Shown: positions 13,400 to 25,624 of the stretch, in pieces | Numbering within the stretch: position 1 is the first letter of the stretch | Layout of the letters: every line of letters starts with the position of its first letter | NCBI RefSeq assembly: GCF_023856365.1 | Contig: NC_064537.1 | Location: 8,630,324-8,694,323, forward strand | Direction of reading: 5' to 3' | Source of the DNA: Brienomyrus brachyistius | Lineage: Eukaryota > Chordata > Actinopteri > Osteoglossiformes > Mormyridae | DNA: 64,000 bases | Notes under the pieces: generated by a model | What the model saw: the letters and a program-made list of their open reading frames with translations, nothing else | What the model was told of the DNA's origin: nothing | Database searches by the model: none | Program-made: the position numbers and the translations under genes

Positions 13400-13460
13400 C
13401 TTAATGAGACTACTATATAAGCCGCGATCTCCTTCTGTTTCCTTTCGCGCGCGTCTCTCT
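13400..13460 (+). promoter_or_regulatory. Possible TATA-type promoter
   Basis: A TATATAAG word at about 13412-13419 is followed about 25-35 bp later by a pyrimidine-rich stretch (CTTCTGTTTCCTTTCGCG) and a local rise in CpG. No transcript could be tied to it, so the call rests on motif spacing alone. Confidence 0.2.
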
Positions 13461-14264
13461 CACAAGCTCCTGTCCATCTCCATCTCTGCAAGTGTGTGGG
13501 TGCGGGAGAGTGAGGGAGGGAGGGAGGGATGGATGGGGGGGGGGGAGGCAGTGAGCGAGAGAGAGCCTGTCAGTTTGATTATGTCTCTGTTTGTGTAGAT
13601 TTGTGTGCCCGTTTGTGCCTGGGCACTTTCCATTGGCACACATGTAGCGGGTTTCTCCACCAGTGCGAAGTCTGTCTTGTGTAATATATTGGTGTGTCGA
13701 TGCCTATTTGCGCCCTTAGGCAGTACAGCAAGGACACATTCAGACAGCACCGGATGACACCTGTGCAGCATAAAAACGGGTAGCGGTTTTTAATTTATGA
13801 CTATTTGAATTACGTTCAGCGGCCAGATCTTTACTAGATCAGCAACTGTTCTATTTACTGTTGTGTACCTCTGCTTACCGATACAATTTGGCCTCTTTCG
13901 TTCAGTCATTCATTTCTAGGCTTTAGAACATGCTTTATTTAGAAAAAGACACATGACCTGAAGCCTGTACCCCGGCTTACAATCCATCAGCTATTTTAAC
14001 CCATGAAATATCTCCGTCCTTTGTTTTGTGGGAGCACCGTAATTGGAAGAACCCGTCAGTGTCCCAAATAGATCAAGATTGCAAACGAACATCGAGTTCT
14101 GCGTTTAAAAGGGCCAAAAGAAGAAGAAGTTGTTTCCTTTTTTAAGACTCCACATTGAAATTGTACTGGTTGTACAAACATTTTAAGATGCATTTTACTG
14201 TTGTTGTAATCTGTTGTTGTAAATAATTCAATTTCAGACACCTTTGTGCAACCATAAATGGTTT

Positions 14265-14460
14265 TATATATATATATATACACTTGCAAAGAATATTATA
14301 ATTATTATTGTTATTGTTGTTCTTTCCAGCAATGTGATGACCTTCATGTACCCAACAGGCAAGTTCCTCCTTACATCGCCACTGCAGTACTGTGCCCAAA
14401 GAACCATCCATCCATCCATCCATCCATCCATCCATCCATCCATCCATCCATCCACATCCA
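14265..14460. repeat. Simple repeats (TA)n and (CATC)n
   Basis: A short (TA)n tract near 14267-14281 and a (CCAT)n tetranucleotide tract at about 14403-14453. The latter generates HPSI/MDGW repeat open frames on the two strands that are not genes. A pure C run of more than 20 bases follows at about 14633-14655. Confidence 0.95.
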
Positions 14461-14655
14461 GTACAAGGTCATGGTGAGTTTGGAGGTACTGCAGGAAGCA
14501 GCGAGTACATGAACTGGGATATCAATGCATTTCTGGGCAGACAGTCACACACTATAGGCAACTTCGAAATGCCACTTTAGCTAACCGCATGATTTTTGGA
14601 CTTCGGGAGGGAAAGTGGGTACTTAGCAGAACCCCCCCCCCCCCCCCCCCCCCCC

Positions 14656-16915
14656 GAAACTCCACAGGTACGCAAGGACAGCACTGAAATACCCAGCTCT
14701 ACAACCGAGAGGTTACAGTACTACCCCCCTGGGTCAATACAATTATTTAAAATGACTGTTTAATGTTTTCATTACTGTATATGATTGTTTAAAAGGAAAA
14801 CGGTTTTCAAGTGACTTTATGCCAAAATGAGCAAAGTTTGTGTTCCTGTGACTGTTGCTTCAGGGTTGCCTGCGTCTTGTGTTAAGTCGCACGCCCCAGT
14901 GCGAGAGTTCACCACACGCCCAATTATTTTTGCACGCTGAGGCCCACGTGAAAACCCACAGGGCTTAACGTGCATCGGTGTCCTCGCAAGGGTGACACCA
15001 TCCCAGCTCCACGCGGCCAGCAGCATCTCATCCCCCCCCCCCCCCCGGACCCCCCCACAGTCTCAGCCCTGCTTCTGGGCCCTTATCTCTCCAGCAGCGC
15101 CCTGCCTCACTGTCAGAGCCAGTTAGCCTCCAAGCACATTTTTAAAAATAAAAAATAAAAAAACACAGCCCACCCCTTTCTGTCACTCTCGCTTAATGCG
15201 GTCAGAGGTGTAATCACCACCTTTTACTTTACAGCAAATATGCCAGCTGTTTAAAGTGCACACCTCCCTGAAAAGCGCCGTCATCCAGCCCTGAGAACAA
15301 TCCCTGTTCCGTATTTTCTATCAATCGTCCCTTTCTCTGCATTTGGGCCAAAAGGCAACTTACAAGGAAAATCCTTTTCTCTGTCTATAAGTTGTAAAGA
15401 AGAGTTACATCATTATTTGCTTGCTTGGAGGGGGCTTTTATCCAAGTTCACCAGCCAGATCAGCAGCTCAGGGATACTGTGGATGTAAACGTGCATCTCC
15501 TGTGATCCTGTGTAGTTCCTTTTGATCTAGTCTCTGCTACTTTCTCACTGCACTGTGGATGACACACACCTCTCAGGAAAACTTATTTCGACATCATAAA
15601 TCACCCTGCTGAATCGTCTGATGGTGTAAATACCGAAAACTCAGATCTATCTTTATATATAGGGGGCGGCCACTTTTTGTCAGCTTTCTTAATATATAAA
15701 ACAGCAAAATTAGCTGCTTGTGGAGATTTGTGTACAAATGCAGACATTTTTGCTGCATATTTATGACTGATATTTATAACCAATCAGTTCTTGAAATTAT
15801 TTTCAGTTACAGGAAAAAAATGTGTCTTGGTTTAGAACTACCCAAGATGTTATTGGAAAATATATGCAGGCCAATAGTTTCTATGGAAACCTTTTTATAT
15901 TTTCTTCTCTCCCTCTCTCTCACTCCTTCTCTAGATTATACAGTTGAAGCAATTTATTTTTACATTTTCTTTCCAGAAGGAAGAGGTGGGTGTTATGTGT
16001 CCAGATGACAGCCAGAAAGTGGGGGCGGGGGCTGGGCACGTGGGATAGGACGAGAGGTGTGGACAAAGGTCAAAGGTAATGCAACTTAGCAACAGAAGAA
16101 TGGCAGCTAGTGGGAGATAAATGGAAGGATGGAATGGGGTGTAAGGTAATTGAGACTTATTCTTACCTCACAGAGGATAACATAAGGGCAGGGATTATGG
16201 TGACCTTTAGCCTGCCTGGTGACTAACCTGCATGCCTGCTGTACTGTGCATTTATTCCTGCTAAATTGCCCATCTAGTTAACGTTAACCACTGGGTTTGG
16301 GCCAGGTGGGATGACAGGCAAGCAGACCTAAGGACGAGTGCCCCATCTGAATGATTTCTCCTCCCCAAAAGGTGAAATTAGATGTTAGATAGTCAACTTT
16401 GTTATTATTAGCAGACCAAAGTTTTCAGCATGAAGAAATGTGTGCCAGATAGCCAAGAAGTCATGACCGAGAAGAGAATAAAGGTAAAAAATCTAAGTTA
16501 AGATGACCCACAAACAAAGATACAGACACACATTTCTAGACAGTTCGTGGGATGAAGAGAAAAGTCCTTAACAGACAAGATGGAACCTGGATAAAGCTAC
16601 ACAGAGCTACACAGAGAGACAAATACAGATGTTTGTATGTGGATAAACGCACATGCTGAGGAACATGGAACAGGAACGTACGCGACCCGCACGGAGTAAA
16701 AGGAAGCGCCCTGGTAGAGTAAAAAAAAAAAGTTAAAAATAAAAAGACACATGAAGAGGACAATGCCAGCAGCACTGTACGAGTGACAGAGACTAATACT
16801 GGGGCGGACAGACGGAGCCAAAAGGACCAGCTGAGTCAGGTGGCAAGGTGACACAGGGGAGGGGAAGGGATGCTTTAGTGTGGCAGTGTGGAGGTGCAGG
16901 CTGGGCCAAACAGGA
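14656..16915. other. Intergenic DNA, no gene recognised
   Basis: Low-complexity patches (a poly-C run near 15032-15046, A-rich near 15140-15165) with otherwise ordinary sequence. No coding, RNA or transposon signature that I can support. Confidence 0.5.
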
Positions 16916-16917
16916 GA

Positions 16918-17075
16918 GCCTGAGCAGGGGATACGCCGGGGGGGGGGGGAATAGAAGAGGGGAGCAGGGGACATGCCGGGGGGGGGGAGAGGAGGGGAGC
17001 AGGGGATACGCCTGGGGGGGGATATAGAGGAGGGGAGTAGGGGACACACTGGGGGGGAGGGAGTGACATAGAAGA
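16918..17075. repeat. G-rich degenerate minisatellite
   Basis: Four to five imperfect units of about 40-50 bp, built around AGCAGGGGATACGCC followed by runs of 7-11 G and a GAGGGGAGC block. On the - strand it reads as a proline-rich open frame (PLLPSS type), which is an artefact. The repeated G-runs could form quadruplexes. Confidence 0.85.
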
Positions 17076-17427
17076 GGGGTGGAAGAGTCTCGCGAAGGAC
17101 ATGAGGGCTTGTGTTCAATGAACAGGGTATGAAACGACCACGAAATGGGAGGACTGGAAATTAGGGAGGGCACAGGCAACAGGAAGGTACAATATCAATG
17201 ACTTTACTGGAGAACACGGGACTGGGAAACACTGGACTAATGAGGGAGCTAACGAGAGGCAGCTGGGAGTGATAGACACCAGGGATTGGAATGAGAGGCA
17301 AGACAAATGAATAACAGGTGGCTTATTAGGGCAAGGAAAAGACAGAAGGCTCAGGTGGACGTGGCGTGCATGACGTGACACTGCTGTTTACGAACAGACA
17401 TGGCAGATTCATTCTGATAAACTTTAG

Positions 17428-17699
17428 GTGGTGTGTGTGTGTAGATTAGGTTTATATTACATTGGGGGGAGCAAACGTCCCCCAGAATGTCATAAAACCT
17501 GTTATTCAGGTCCACACAGAGATCTGTGATCTTTTGAATGCTATCAAAAAGTAAAAATGCCTCAAGGCTCGAATTCTGTTTGGTTACTTATCAGTAAGGT
17601 TAGGACTGGGTAGGGATTAACGTCGTCATGTTGGGATTAGATTTTACCTGAGAGTCCCCACAAAGATATAATTACAAACCTCTGTGTGTGTGTGTGTGG
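17428..17699 (+). repeat. (GT)n-bounded interspersed repeat, copy 1
   Basis: A body of about 240 bp bounded by GT runs at both ends. It contains 'ccccagaatgtcataaaacc', 'gagatctgtgatc', 'aaaaagtaaaaatgcc', 'aggttaggactgggtaggga' and ends 'ccccacaaagatataattac'. The same blocks in the same order are present at 26695-27001 (+) and, degraded, at 47508-47712 (-). Confidence 0.85.
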
Positions 17700-20600
17700 T
17701 GGTGGTGGTGGGGGGGGGGGGGGCAAGCATGTCATCCTAATTTTGTCCCTTTACCTTTCAGCGATTTAACAAGTCTGTCCATTTTGACTTTCATTTTCCT
17801 ATAAATCATATGTACAAATTAAGCAACTAAAGAAATAATTGGAACCTTGTTCATTCAAGCAAACATTACTGTTTCAGTACCGTTACAGTGTTTCTGGTTT
17901 CCTACTGCGTAAGTCCTACCAGATAAAAGCAAGGAAATAGGAGCATTCGCAGGGCGTTTAGGAGGTATGAATACAGCAGCTTTAGCCTCATTCATTGAAG
18001 CACATGATGTGAAATAATGAGGCAAACTGAGCAGAAGAGCTTCTAAAACAGACACGGAACCTGACAAAGGAGGTCAGTGGTAAGAGAAGGTTGCCACTGT
18101 ACCACTGTGTCAAGTCAGTGATGCGGGGAGTAAAATAACTTTTTATTCCCAATATAAAGAGTAAGTTCTATTGAATTCAGATCTCATTTCTGTCCAATGG
18201 GTGGCTTGCTACACTCCGTCCAATTGACCTGCTTAGTACATATCTATGACTAATGTGTGCATCCCACACAGAGAATTTACCAGACCAATAAGTGCAAAAA
18301 TGATTGAAATGACTGAAGAATCGTTTCCATAGAACTGCAACTTTTTTTTTCTCCCTGTATGTAGCCAGGACAAAATGAAAAAAAGGTTTTGACTGTATAA
18401 TATTCCTGACAGTGTACAGAAAATGGGTCATAGAAACCTAAACTGTTTTAATTGAACTTTAATTAACTGATTTGTGCTCATTTTTGTAACAGACCTGAAT
18501 AAATGTGTTTCCACATCAAAATACTGTGCCAATTAGAAACATCAGTTAACAAATAACAGAACTGTTATCTCGTGCTTCCAAGAGGCTGCAGAGGATGTCT
18601 GTGGCCATTATTAACGATGGATTAACAATAGATGAATAGATGTCAGATTTGCCTGCATTTACTCATTTGCACCACGTGTTCTGTCTCTGCACCTTGTGGG
18701 TGCACTGTGTTCTCTCTGTTGAATTAACCAGAATTTCCCCCTGGGATCAATAAAGTGCATCTTAACCGTAATAAAATAATTCTAACTCAACAAGAACAAA
18801 TCCTGTGCTTTTTGTATGTATTAGTGGTCTGTACAGTGGTGCTGGTACTATGTACTATGGAGCCCCACCATAGTTCACAGAGAGATTGTTCGGGTTGATT
18901 CCAAATGTCCTAACTGGTCGCGGTTTTGGGCGTTATTACTGTTTTATACTGCATTGCCATACTTCACATTTTCAGAGGATTAGAACATACTTCATTGTCT
19001 AAATCTGTCGTGCATGACGTGTCTTACGTCCCTACACTTTGTATCCTTTCCCCGCCAAATGGCAGAGACTGAGTTCAGTTCCTCCCGGGTGTCATGGGAA
19101 CGAGAGGCTGGCAGTTGCTGTACGGTGGTAAACTGTAAGAGATGGTCTCCATGTAATTCGGCAGAAGCAAGTACCCCGTGTATGGGTAACATAGGCGGTA
19201 TGCCTATCCTTTCTCCCTCCTGCAAGTGTCTGAGGGTTAGATTATGATTATGTAATTACCTTCGCATAGTTACAGGCTTTGGGCGGCTGGACTCCTGTAG
19301 CTTCTAGGGAGTGTGTTTTAATTATCACCTTACTGAACACTTGGGAAAAGTAATCTTCCATCCAATTACGAGAGTAAAAGCAAAAAAAAAGGAAGGGATG
19401 AGAGAAAGAAGAAAAAGATAAAGGGAGAGAGAACAGCAGTGGCGTGCCACAGTTATTCAGGAGCAGAGCTGGGCACGTCTTGTGCACAGAAATTTGGACG
19501 TGCTACACATTTGCCTGAAAAAAAAAATAGAATCACGGTTGGAATAGAAGAGTACTGCAGAAAGATAGAAAAGGAATAAAACTGAGAGAAAGGACACGTC
19601 CTGATCAGACCTGGCATCCACTGAAAGATAAATGAAAAGAAGGAGCTGTATTTGGGGAAGGTGTGACGAGAGTGATATGGGGCGTGGTGGGTGAGGGAGG
19701 GGGCACATGCCCCATGATGGCATCATCAGATCCTGATTCTTCTGCTGCCCAGTGTTGAAGCGACGCCCCCCTAGAATTAAACTCAGGGCAAACGGCACCT
19801 TACGAGCTGAAACAATCAGCCTCCATTGTCGATCCAGCAGAGAGGCAGCGTTTGTAAGGGCTGCCCATGGATTCAGGGACTGTTGCTTCATTTGGAAAGC
19901 AGTGCTTGCTTAAAAAAAGCAACAAAGGCGATTTTTGGGCTTTTATTTGTATTTCGTAGGGAGAGGCGGAGACGCATGAGGGACGAATATAGTGGCGAGT
20001 GAAAGAAAGAAGCTGTCGTTTTGTTTTTGCAGAGACAGGTATGCATGCAGGCTGAGCTGGACGGAGGCTTTCCTGCAACTCTGGGACAAGCTGGGACATA
20101 CGCCAGGAATTATAACAGTCAGGTGAAGATTTTCCATTCAGGAAGGGAAGTAAATGGGAATGGTTGGGGGGGGGGGGGTTATGATACATAGCAAGACTGA
20201 GGGAAGGGATTAAGTCTCTATTTAGCACAGCGATGAGAGTCTCCGAGGGTGGGTGGGGGCGGATGAGAGGTACACTTGCTGCGGACAGTGCATCTCTAAC
20301 AGGAATCAGGAAAAAGCCAGACCCCGAGGGGGGGGGGGGCGGGCGGGAGCTATAGAAGAGGGATGAGGTGAATGGAAATTTCACCGACATGAAGCAGGGG
20401 AGGGGGGTGATATTAAAAATGGAACAAGAATGAAAGAATGAAACAAGATTGTATTATGTCATCACTGGTTTAAAATGAAAGCTAGAATGCGGCAATGTAC
20501 CTCAAACGAAATGTGAGTGAAATGCGGTGAATGCAAAAAATTCTAGAGCTGGCCAATGTGTGGGATCTCATGGGCTGTTTCAAGGTGCATTGTATTTACT

Positions 20601-20745
20601 TTGCAGTCTATTCCTCGTCTCTCTGTGTATTGCTTGGAAAATCAGATGAAAAAAAACGAAATTTACAACAGAATGTCAAGCAGGCTTGATAATCGATGGG
20701 GGGAGCGAAGAGGTCTGGCGATGGCAGCTGGGAGACCGGCCGACA
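17700..20745. other. Intergenic DNA with candidate exon-like block
   Basis: No recognised gene. About 18640-18780 ends with 'ccctgggatcaataaagt', a common terminus of fish retroelements. The - strand block 19804-19908 is flanked by an acceptor-like TTTTTTTAAG and a donor-like GTAAGG, and two of its frames are open. About 19040-19220 is free of repeats and open on both strands. None of these can be assigned to a gene. Confidence 0.35.
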
Positions 20746-20747
20746 CC

Positions 20748-20903
20748 TGTCACCTGACATAGGGAACGCCCACAGAAGGTCACCTGACATAGGGAACTCC
20801 CACAGAAGGTCACCTGACATAGGGAACGCCCACAGAAGGTCACCTGACATAAGGAACTCCCACAGAAGGTCACCTGACATAGGGAACTCCCACAGTAGGT
20901 CAG
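20748..20903. repeat. 30-bp minisatellite
   Basis: About five tandem copies of a 30-bp unit, TCACCTGACATAGGGAACGC followed by CCACAGAAGG, in which copies alternate between AACGCC and AACTCC. The alternation suggests a 60-bp higher-order unit. Open frames through it (DIGNAHRRSP type) are artefacts of the unit length. Confidence 0.95.
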
Positions 20904-22186
20904 ATACAGAGGAATACTAGAAAGTGAGAATCAGCAGGATTAACATATTTCTAATTTACAAATATAGACCTGAAACATTGTTACGCAACTAAGTTCTTTG
21001 AAGAGGTCAAGAAATAACTTAATGTTGCGGTTTTATGTCTAATTTCCCTTCCTAATGTTTATATAGTACATACGTATAGTAAATAAAATGTTATAAATTG
21101 TTTGATTCGTTCTGGGTTAAGCGTCGATGAGTGCGGACATAGGAGAGCAGGCTGAAATGGCAGGCAGACATCGTTGGCTGCGGGTGGAACCTCTTGAATG
21201 TCCCCTGATGAAGTGGTTTTGCTGTTACTTTGCTTAGTGCTGTCCTACGCATTCGCCGATGGAGCAGGTCTCCTGGACACCAGGAGTGGCAACTAAAATG
21301 ACGACAATCGCCTTTAAAATCGCTGTTTAAGGACACTGAGGTTAATTAAATATGCCACAGAGAAGAGCAAGTATCCATTAATCGCATATATGCTTGATCA
21401 GTGAGGTAACCAGGTTATTTACAGACTTGTATGAAATGGTGAAAATTGAAGTAAATCAAAGGGAACAGGAAATCCTTACTGCAAGCGGTTGCATTCACTT
21501 TTGAAGCCATCAGTGTGACAGTCAGCACTGTAATATAAGAAATGCCTGTATTTCAGTCAGCAGATGGTTTATTGCTTAAGGAGCAAGACCTTCCTTGCAT
21601 ATTCATGAATGTTATATTAGCCGATTTGCTTTAGGAAATCTATAGCCATTTTGAAGTGAATACACTCACTAAAGAGATTAATGTCACTACTCATCAGCAT
21701 CAGCTGTGTTACCTCGTAGTTTTAATACAGGCATCATGAATATATTTTTATTTTAACAAAAAAAAAACTTATTGGAAAGTGATGGCAAAGTTTTGAGATC
21801 CTATTGCTATGGCTACAAAATCTGCACTTGTCATGGGAACTGTTGGCGTGGCAACAGAGTGTAGCTATGCAACCAGGCTTCTGAGCGACAACAAGCTTGA
21901 TAAAACTTGGTGAGACCTGTATGGGGGGGGGGGGGGGAGGGGGACCATTTAACTTCTTACAAAGCATAACCATAGAGATCTGTGAAGTTTCTCTAATAAT
22001 CTCACACCAAAATTATTCTGTCTGGCTGTAGGGTGAGAAAAAACTTGAAAAGCAGAGGATATGAAATCACTTAAAAGTGCAGACAATTACCTAGTCTACA
22101 GACTAACTGATGTACTTTTAAACCCACACCTGAGATAAAGACAATAAAAAGAAAATAGCATATTAATTTTAGGAAGTGCCCTGCAG
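20904..22186. other. Intergenic DNA; candidate conserved element 21480-21660
   Basis: No gene seen. About 21480-21660 is free of repeats and includes an E-box (CAGATGG) and octamer-like words (TTGCATATTCATGAATG). It is the most enhancer-like stretch here by eye, and conservation is untested. A G-run lies at about 21923-21938. Confidence 0.3.
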
Positions 22187-22343
22187 GTGGCGCACATCAC
22201 CTCAGATGACACCAGTGTCCGGCCAGTCCTGGAGTCCACGCTCTCATTCAGCGGGAGACCCTTCTCTGTTAAGCGGCACAGTTTCAGCCAACAGCACCTC
22301 TATAAATACATTGTGGGCAATCTAGGCTGGGGCTTCAGGACAG
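22187..22343 (+). CDS. Isolated exon-like segment, unknown protein
   Basis: On the + strand a 157-bp stretch lies between a good acceptor (GTGCCCTGCAG) and a good donor (GTGAGA). It is open for 52 codons plus one base, starting VAHITSDDTSVRPVLE and ending VGNLGWGFRT. I do not recognise the protein and find no convincing partner exon. The - strand over part of this block is also open, so the coding strand is itself uncertain, and it may be chance. Confidence 0.22.
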
Positions 22344-25050
22344 GTGAGAATGAAATCCACTGAGACTCTGCGAATAGCTTGACAAATTGGCCCTCTGTTC
22401 TTCACGTTCAGGCTGCATCCCTCCGCCACAATCCCTCCCTCTGTTTCTCACTTCTTTCACCCTTTGTTACAAATAACTATGGGAAATTCATAAAAGAAAT
22501 CTTTGGCGGGATACACTAAAGTATTTAAAGTCAAGTGTTTGGTGGACGGCTGCAGAAGGGATCGGCTGACGGATTCGTGACGTTTGCTGTTCACTGCTCC
22601 TACTCTTCTGAATGGAGGAAGGAAAGTGTATGCTCTGCATGTTCGAAGGAGGCAGAGAGCAAACTAGATATTCCAGAAACTCACCAGCTACCTAAGCAAC
22701 TGCCTCCATATTCACCATTCAAAACTGAAGTAATTTCCGTCTGCTACTCTCTCCTTCATCTTTGTAGCAACCGTGTTAACATCTGTTGCATGTTATTGCA
22801 AAATCACTGGTCTTAGATGATTTCTTTTAAAATAATGTACGTTGCAGTATTGCTACTTTCAAATGCGTTTCTACGTTGTTTGGTAGCACACCAGCATTAC
22901 CTTGCAACGTAAATATTCTCTGCTCGCAGTAATCTAAAATCAAACTACACGTATCCCAGTTCAGAGGGTGTTGATACGAATAGAGGTCGATGCACAAGTG
23001 ACACCTAGCGACCATACATGGCAGTAGCAATTTAGGGGCACTAAATCACTGGCATCGAACGTATCGCATGGACGCAGCTTTTTTTCTTTTTTTTCGCTGC
23101 TACCAATTAAAAGGTGCCAGCCTTTATGGCGTCATGTCAGGTATCGCGTGACCAGCTCTCTACCTGTTTTAACGGGCAAGCAGCAAGACCATACATTTGA
23201 AGAAATTCACACGCAGTTCATACCTATAATTATCAGGCTAAATTACATGATTCATAGAAACTTTCCTTTAGAATTCCGTCCAATGTATCCCGTGATGTTC
23301 ATATCCTTATGAAGAAATTAAAAATAAAAAGGAATCCCTATTTTTCATCCATCCATCAATCCTATTAATCATGCATCGTTGTATAACATTACAATTAATG
23401 GAGAAATTAATAAACACCATATAAGTGTAAATTGTATGCTTAATGCTCTATTGTCTAAATACTACAACTCAAAATTGAAATGTTCTCAGAGAAATTATGC
23501 AATCAGTGAGGTGATAAAGAATGCATCGCTCCTTCAAGAAGAATGCAACAGATATCTCATCAAAGTAACCTTCCAGAGTTCAGATGCCCTGAAAATATTT
23601 TCCTAAATAATTCAGATAACTATTGTACTCTTTAATAACCAAACCTCCCAGTAGGATCTACATATTACCTAACATTGGCTTTACTGGCCAGGAATGGGTG
23701 AACTTTTCTGAATAGACTTTGGTTCTGAAGGGAGTTAAATGCATCCCATGATCCTATCTGTCTGGTTGTTGATGGACTAGATTACTGTACTTTCTTACCA
23801 GCCAGACTTATATATATGTGCTATGAACATCTTTTTGCCCTTACATGGAGTCACTATCCTTATCGCCATGAACTAGCTGCTCCCAGGTGACAAAAAAAAA
23901 AAAAAAAAAAAACATTCTAAGGCCTTGATTCTGCCCTGTCGGTGGTTCATGCTCTTGATGACTGCAGGATAATTCACTAGAACATGCTAGAATCAGGCCA
24001 TCTCCAATCTTGGAGTGTTCCTGTACATCTCATCTAAAGAGCTCCACTGTATATGACCAGAAGAGACAAAATATCGGATGTAGCTTTTTATCAGCACCAG
24101 AGTTTTGGAAATATTTCTTTGTATGTTTCTAAATGTGTATTTAGGCTCCCAGGCTGGGGAAAATGTTGTCTAAGAAATGCACATGTTCTCAAACCTCATG
24201 ACATTAACACTTCCATCCATCTGTCATCCATCCATCTGTCATCCACCCATCCATCCATCCATCCATCCATCTATCCAATTTCCATAACCAAGTACCAAAC
24301 AGAGTCTTACAATGAGCTTGAAGCATATCGCAATAAACACAGTGAAAATTCAGAAGAGGCACACAATCAACTTAAAACACGACAGGCAATTTAGAGACAA
24401 ATTCACTTAAATGCTCATCTTTGAACTGCAGGAGGAAACTGGAATAATTTAAGAAAACCCCTGTAAACATAGGCAGAACATACACACTCCACAGATGGAC
24501 CGGGGCTCAGAAATCAGCATGAGGGACATACTATGACCTTATAATAAACTCAAAATCATTCCTTCTTAAATATTATTTGTGCACAATTCACACGGATAAA
24601 ACAATTGTTCTCATGGACTTTATCTAATAACATAAGGACAGGAAGCTGGATGTTAGGAGATAATATCCTGCATTGGGGACAAACGGTATGTCTTTTGCCT
24701 TGAAACATTGTCAGTGATGCTCTGGAGGTGACCGGAGCAGTTTGCCACGCACAGAAAGCATTTTGTCATGTGAACTATGCATTGGAAAAAAAAGTCATAA
24801 CATTTTTATTATTTGATACCACGTTTTATACAGAATATGGAAATTTCATATTATTAATGAGTAGACCTGTTCACTCTTTCCTGTGCACATTTACATCCCC
24901 GAGTGAAATTATTAATTTGACGACAGCTACAGTCTCATAAAATGAAGACAAAACATTCCGGTTAACTTAATTTGTGGGTCTGGGGTCATTATTGGGAGAA
25001 AGGACTGGGCTGAAGAAGCTTCTTTAGGCAGAGCCTAAAGGTCTCCTTCT
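22344..25050. other. Intergenic DNA upstream of kdelr3
   Basis: AT-rich, without a recognisable gene. A homopolymer A run lies at 23891-23911. A reverse-oriented old SINE lies at 24213-24520 and is listed separately. Confidence 0.55.
24213..24520 (-). mobile_element. Old SINE relic (reverse)
   Basis: Begins with a (CATC)n tract, which is the reverse of the (GATG)n tail. It continues with a body whose reverse complement reads like the fish SINE core (GGAGTGTGTATGTTCTGCC, TTTCCTCCTGCAGTTCAAAG, CTCTAAATTGCC). It is more diverged than the four young copies elsewhere in the window. Confidence 0.6.
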
Positions 25051-25204
25051 CTCCGTCGCCATCATTCAGCTGGAAGCCGGCCACTGCGCCCCAGTCCCGG
25101 CAGCCAGCAGCCCCACAGCGCTGCCAGAACAGTGGGCCGATTCTCCGCTATCCCCTTTAAGGGGGTTTAAAGGCGAGCAGCGACTCCGATTTCTTTCGGC
25201 CAAC

Positions 25205-25270
25205 TTTTTTTTATATAAATATAGCGATGAGGAAGCCAGACTGAACCGCGACTGCCAGCCACGTCACCCA
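25205..25270. promoter_or_regulatory. kdelr3: Proximal promoter/5' region of kdelr3 with TATA and UPRE-like site
   Basis: A TATATAAA word at 25212-25219 lies about 400 bp upstream of the kdelr3 start codon, inside a GC-rich block beginning near 25060. At 25258-25266 the - strand reads TGACGTGGC. TGACGTGG is the core of the unfolded-protein-response element bound by XBP1/ATF6, which fits a gene whose mammalian orthologue is induced by ER stress. The transcription start is not known. If the TATA word is used, the UPRE-like site would fall just downstream of the start. Confidence 0.4.
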
Positions 25271-25624
25271 CCTACTTCGGATACTTCTAGTTGTTTTTTT
25301 AATAATATAACTGGAAGGAAAGGAGCAGACTTTCTATAAAGGATGCATGCATGTTTTTCAACACCGAGTTAAGAGAAAATAACAATTGCCGCATGTTAAT
25401 GAGAACTCGGAAAAATAGTTTAGAAAAACCTGATTAACTTTGGGGTCATAAATTTATTCAGGCTAAAGATTAAGAAAGTTCTACGGAACTGTGCATAGTG
25501 TTTTAAATCGTATTCGTTTTTACCGCGACTTTGGTAGATCATCCTGAAAAGCCGAGGCGTCTTGTTGGTTAGAGTTTTTAGAAGGAAAAATCTCCTGAAA
25601 ACTACTTTGCTGGCTTTGCACAAA

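Noticed and set aside
14142..14477. Open frames with HPSI and MDGW repeats on both strands
   Set aside because: Translations of the (CATC)n tetranucleotide tract.
16597..17179. Proline-rich open frames of up to 173 codons on the - strand
   Set aside because: Caused by the G-rich minisatellite; overlapping frames are open in the same way, and there are no conserved residues.
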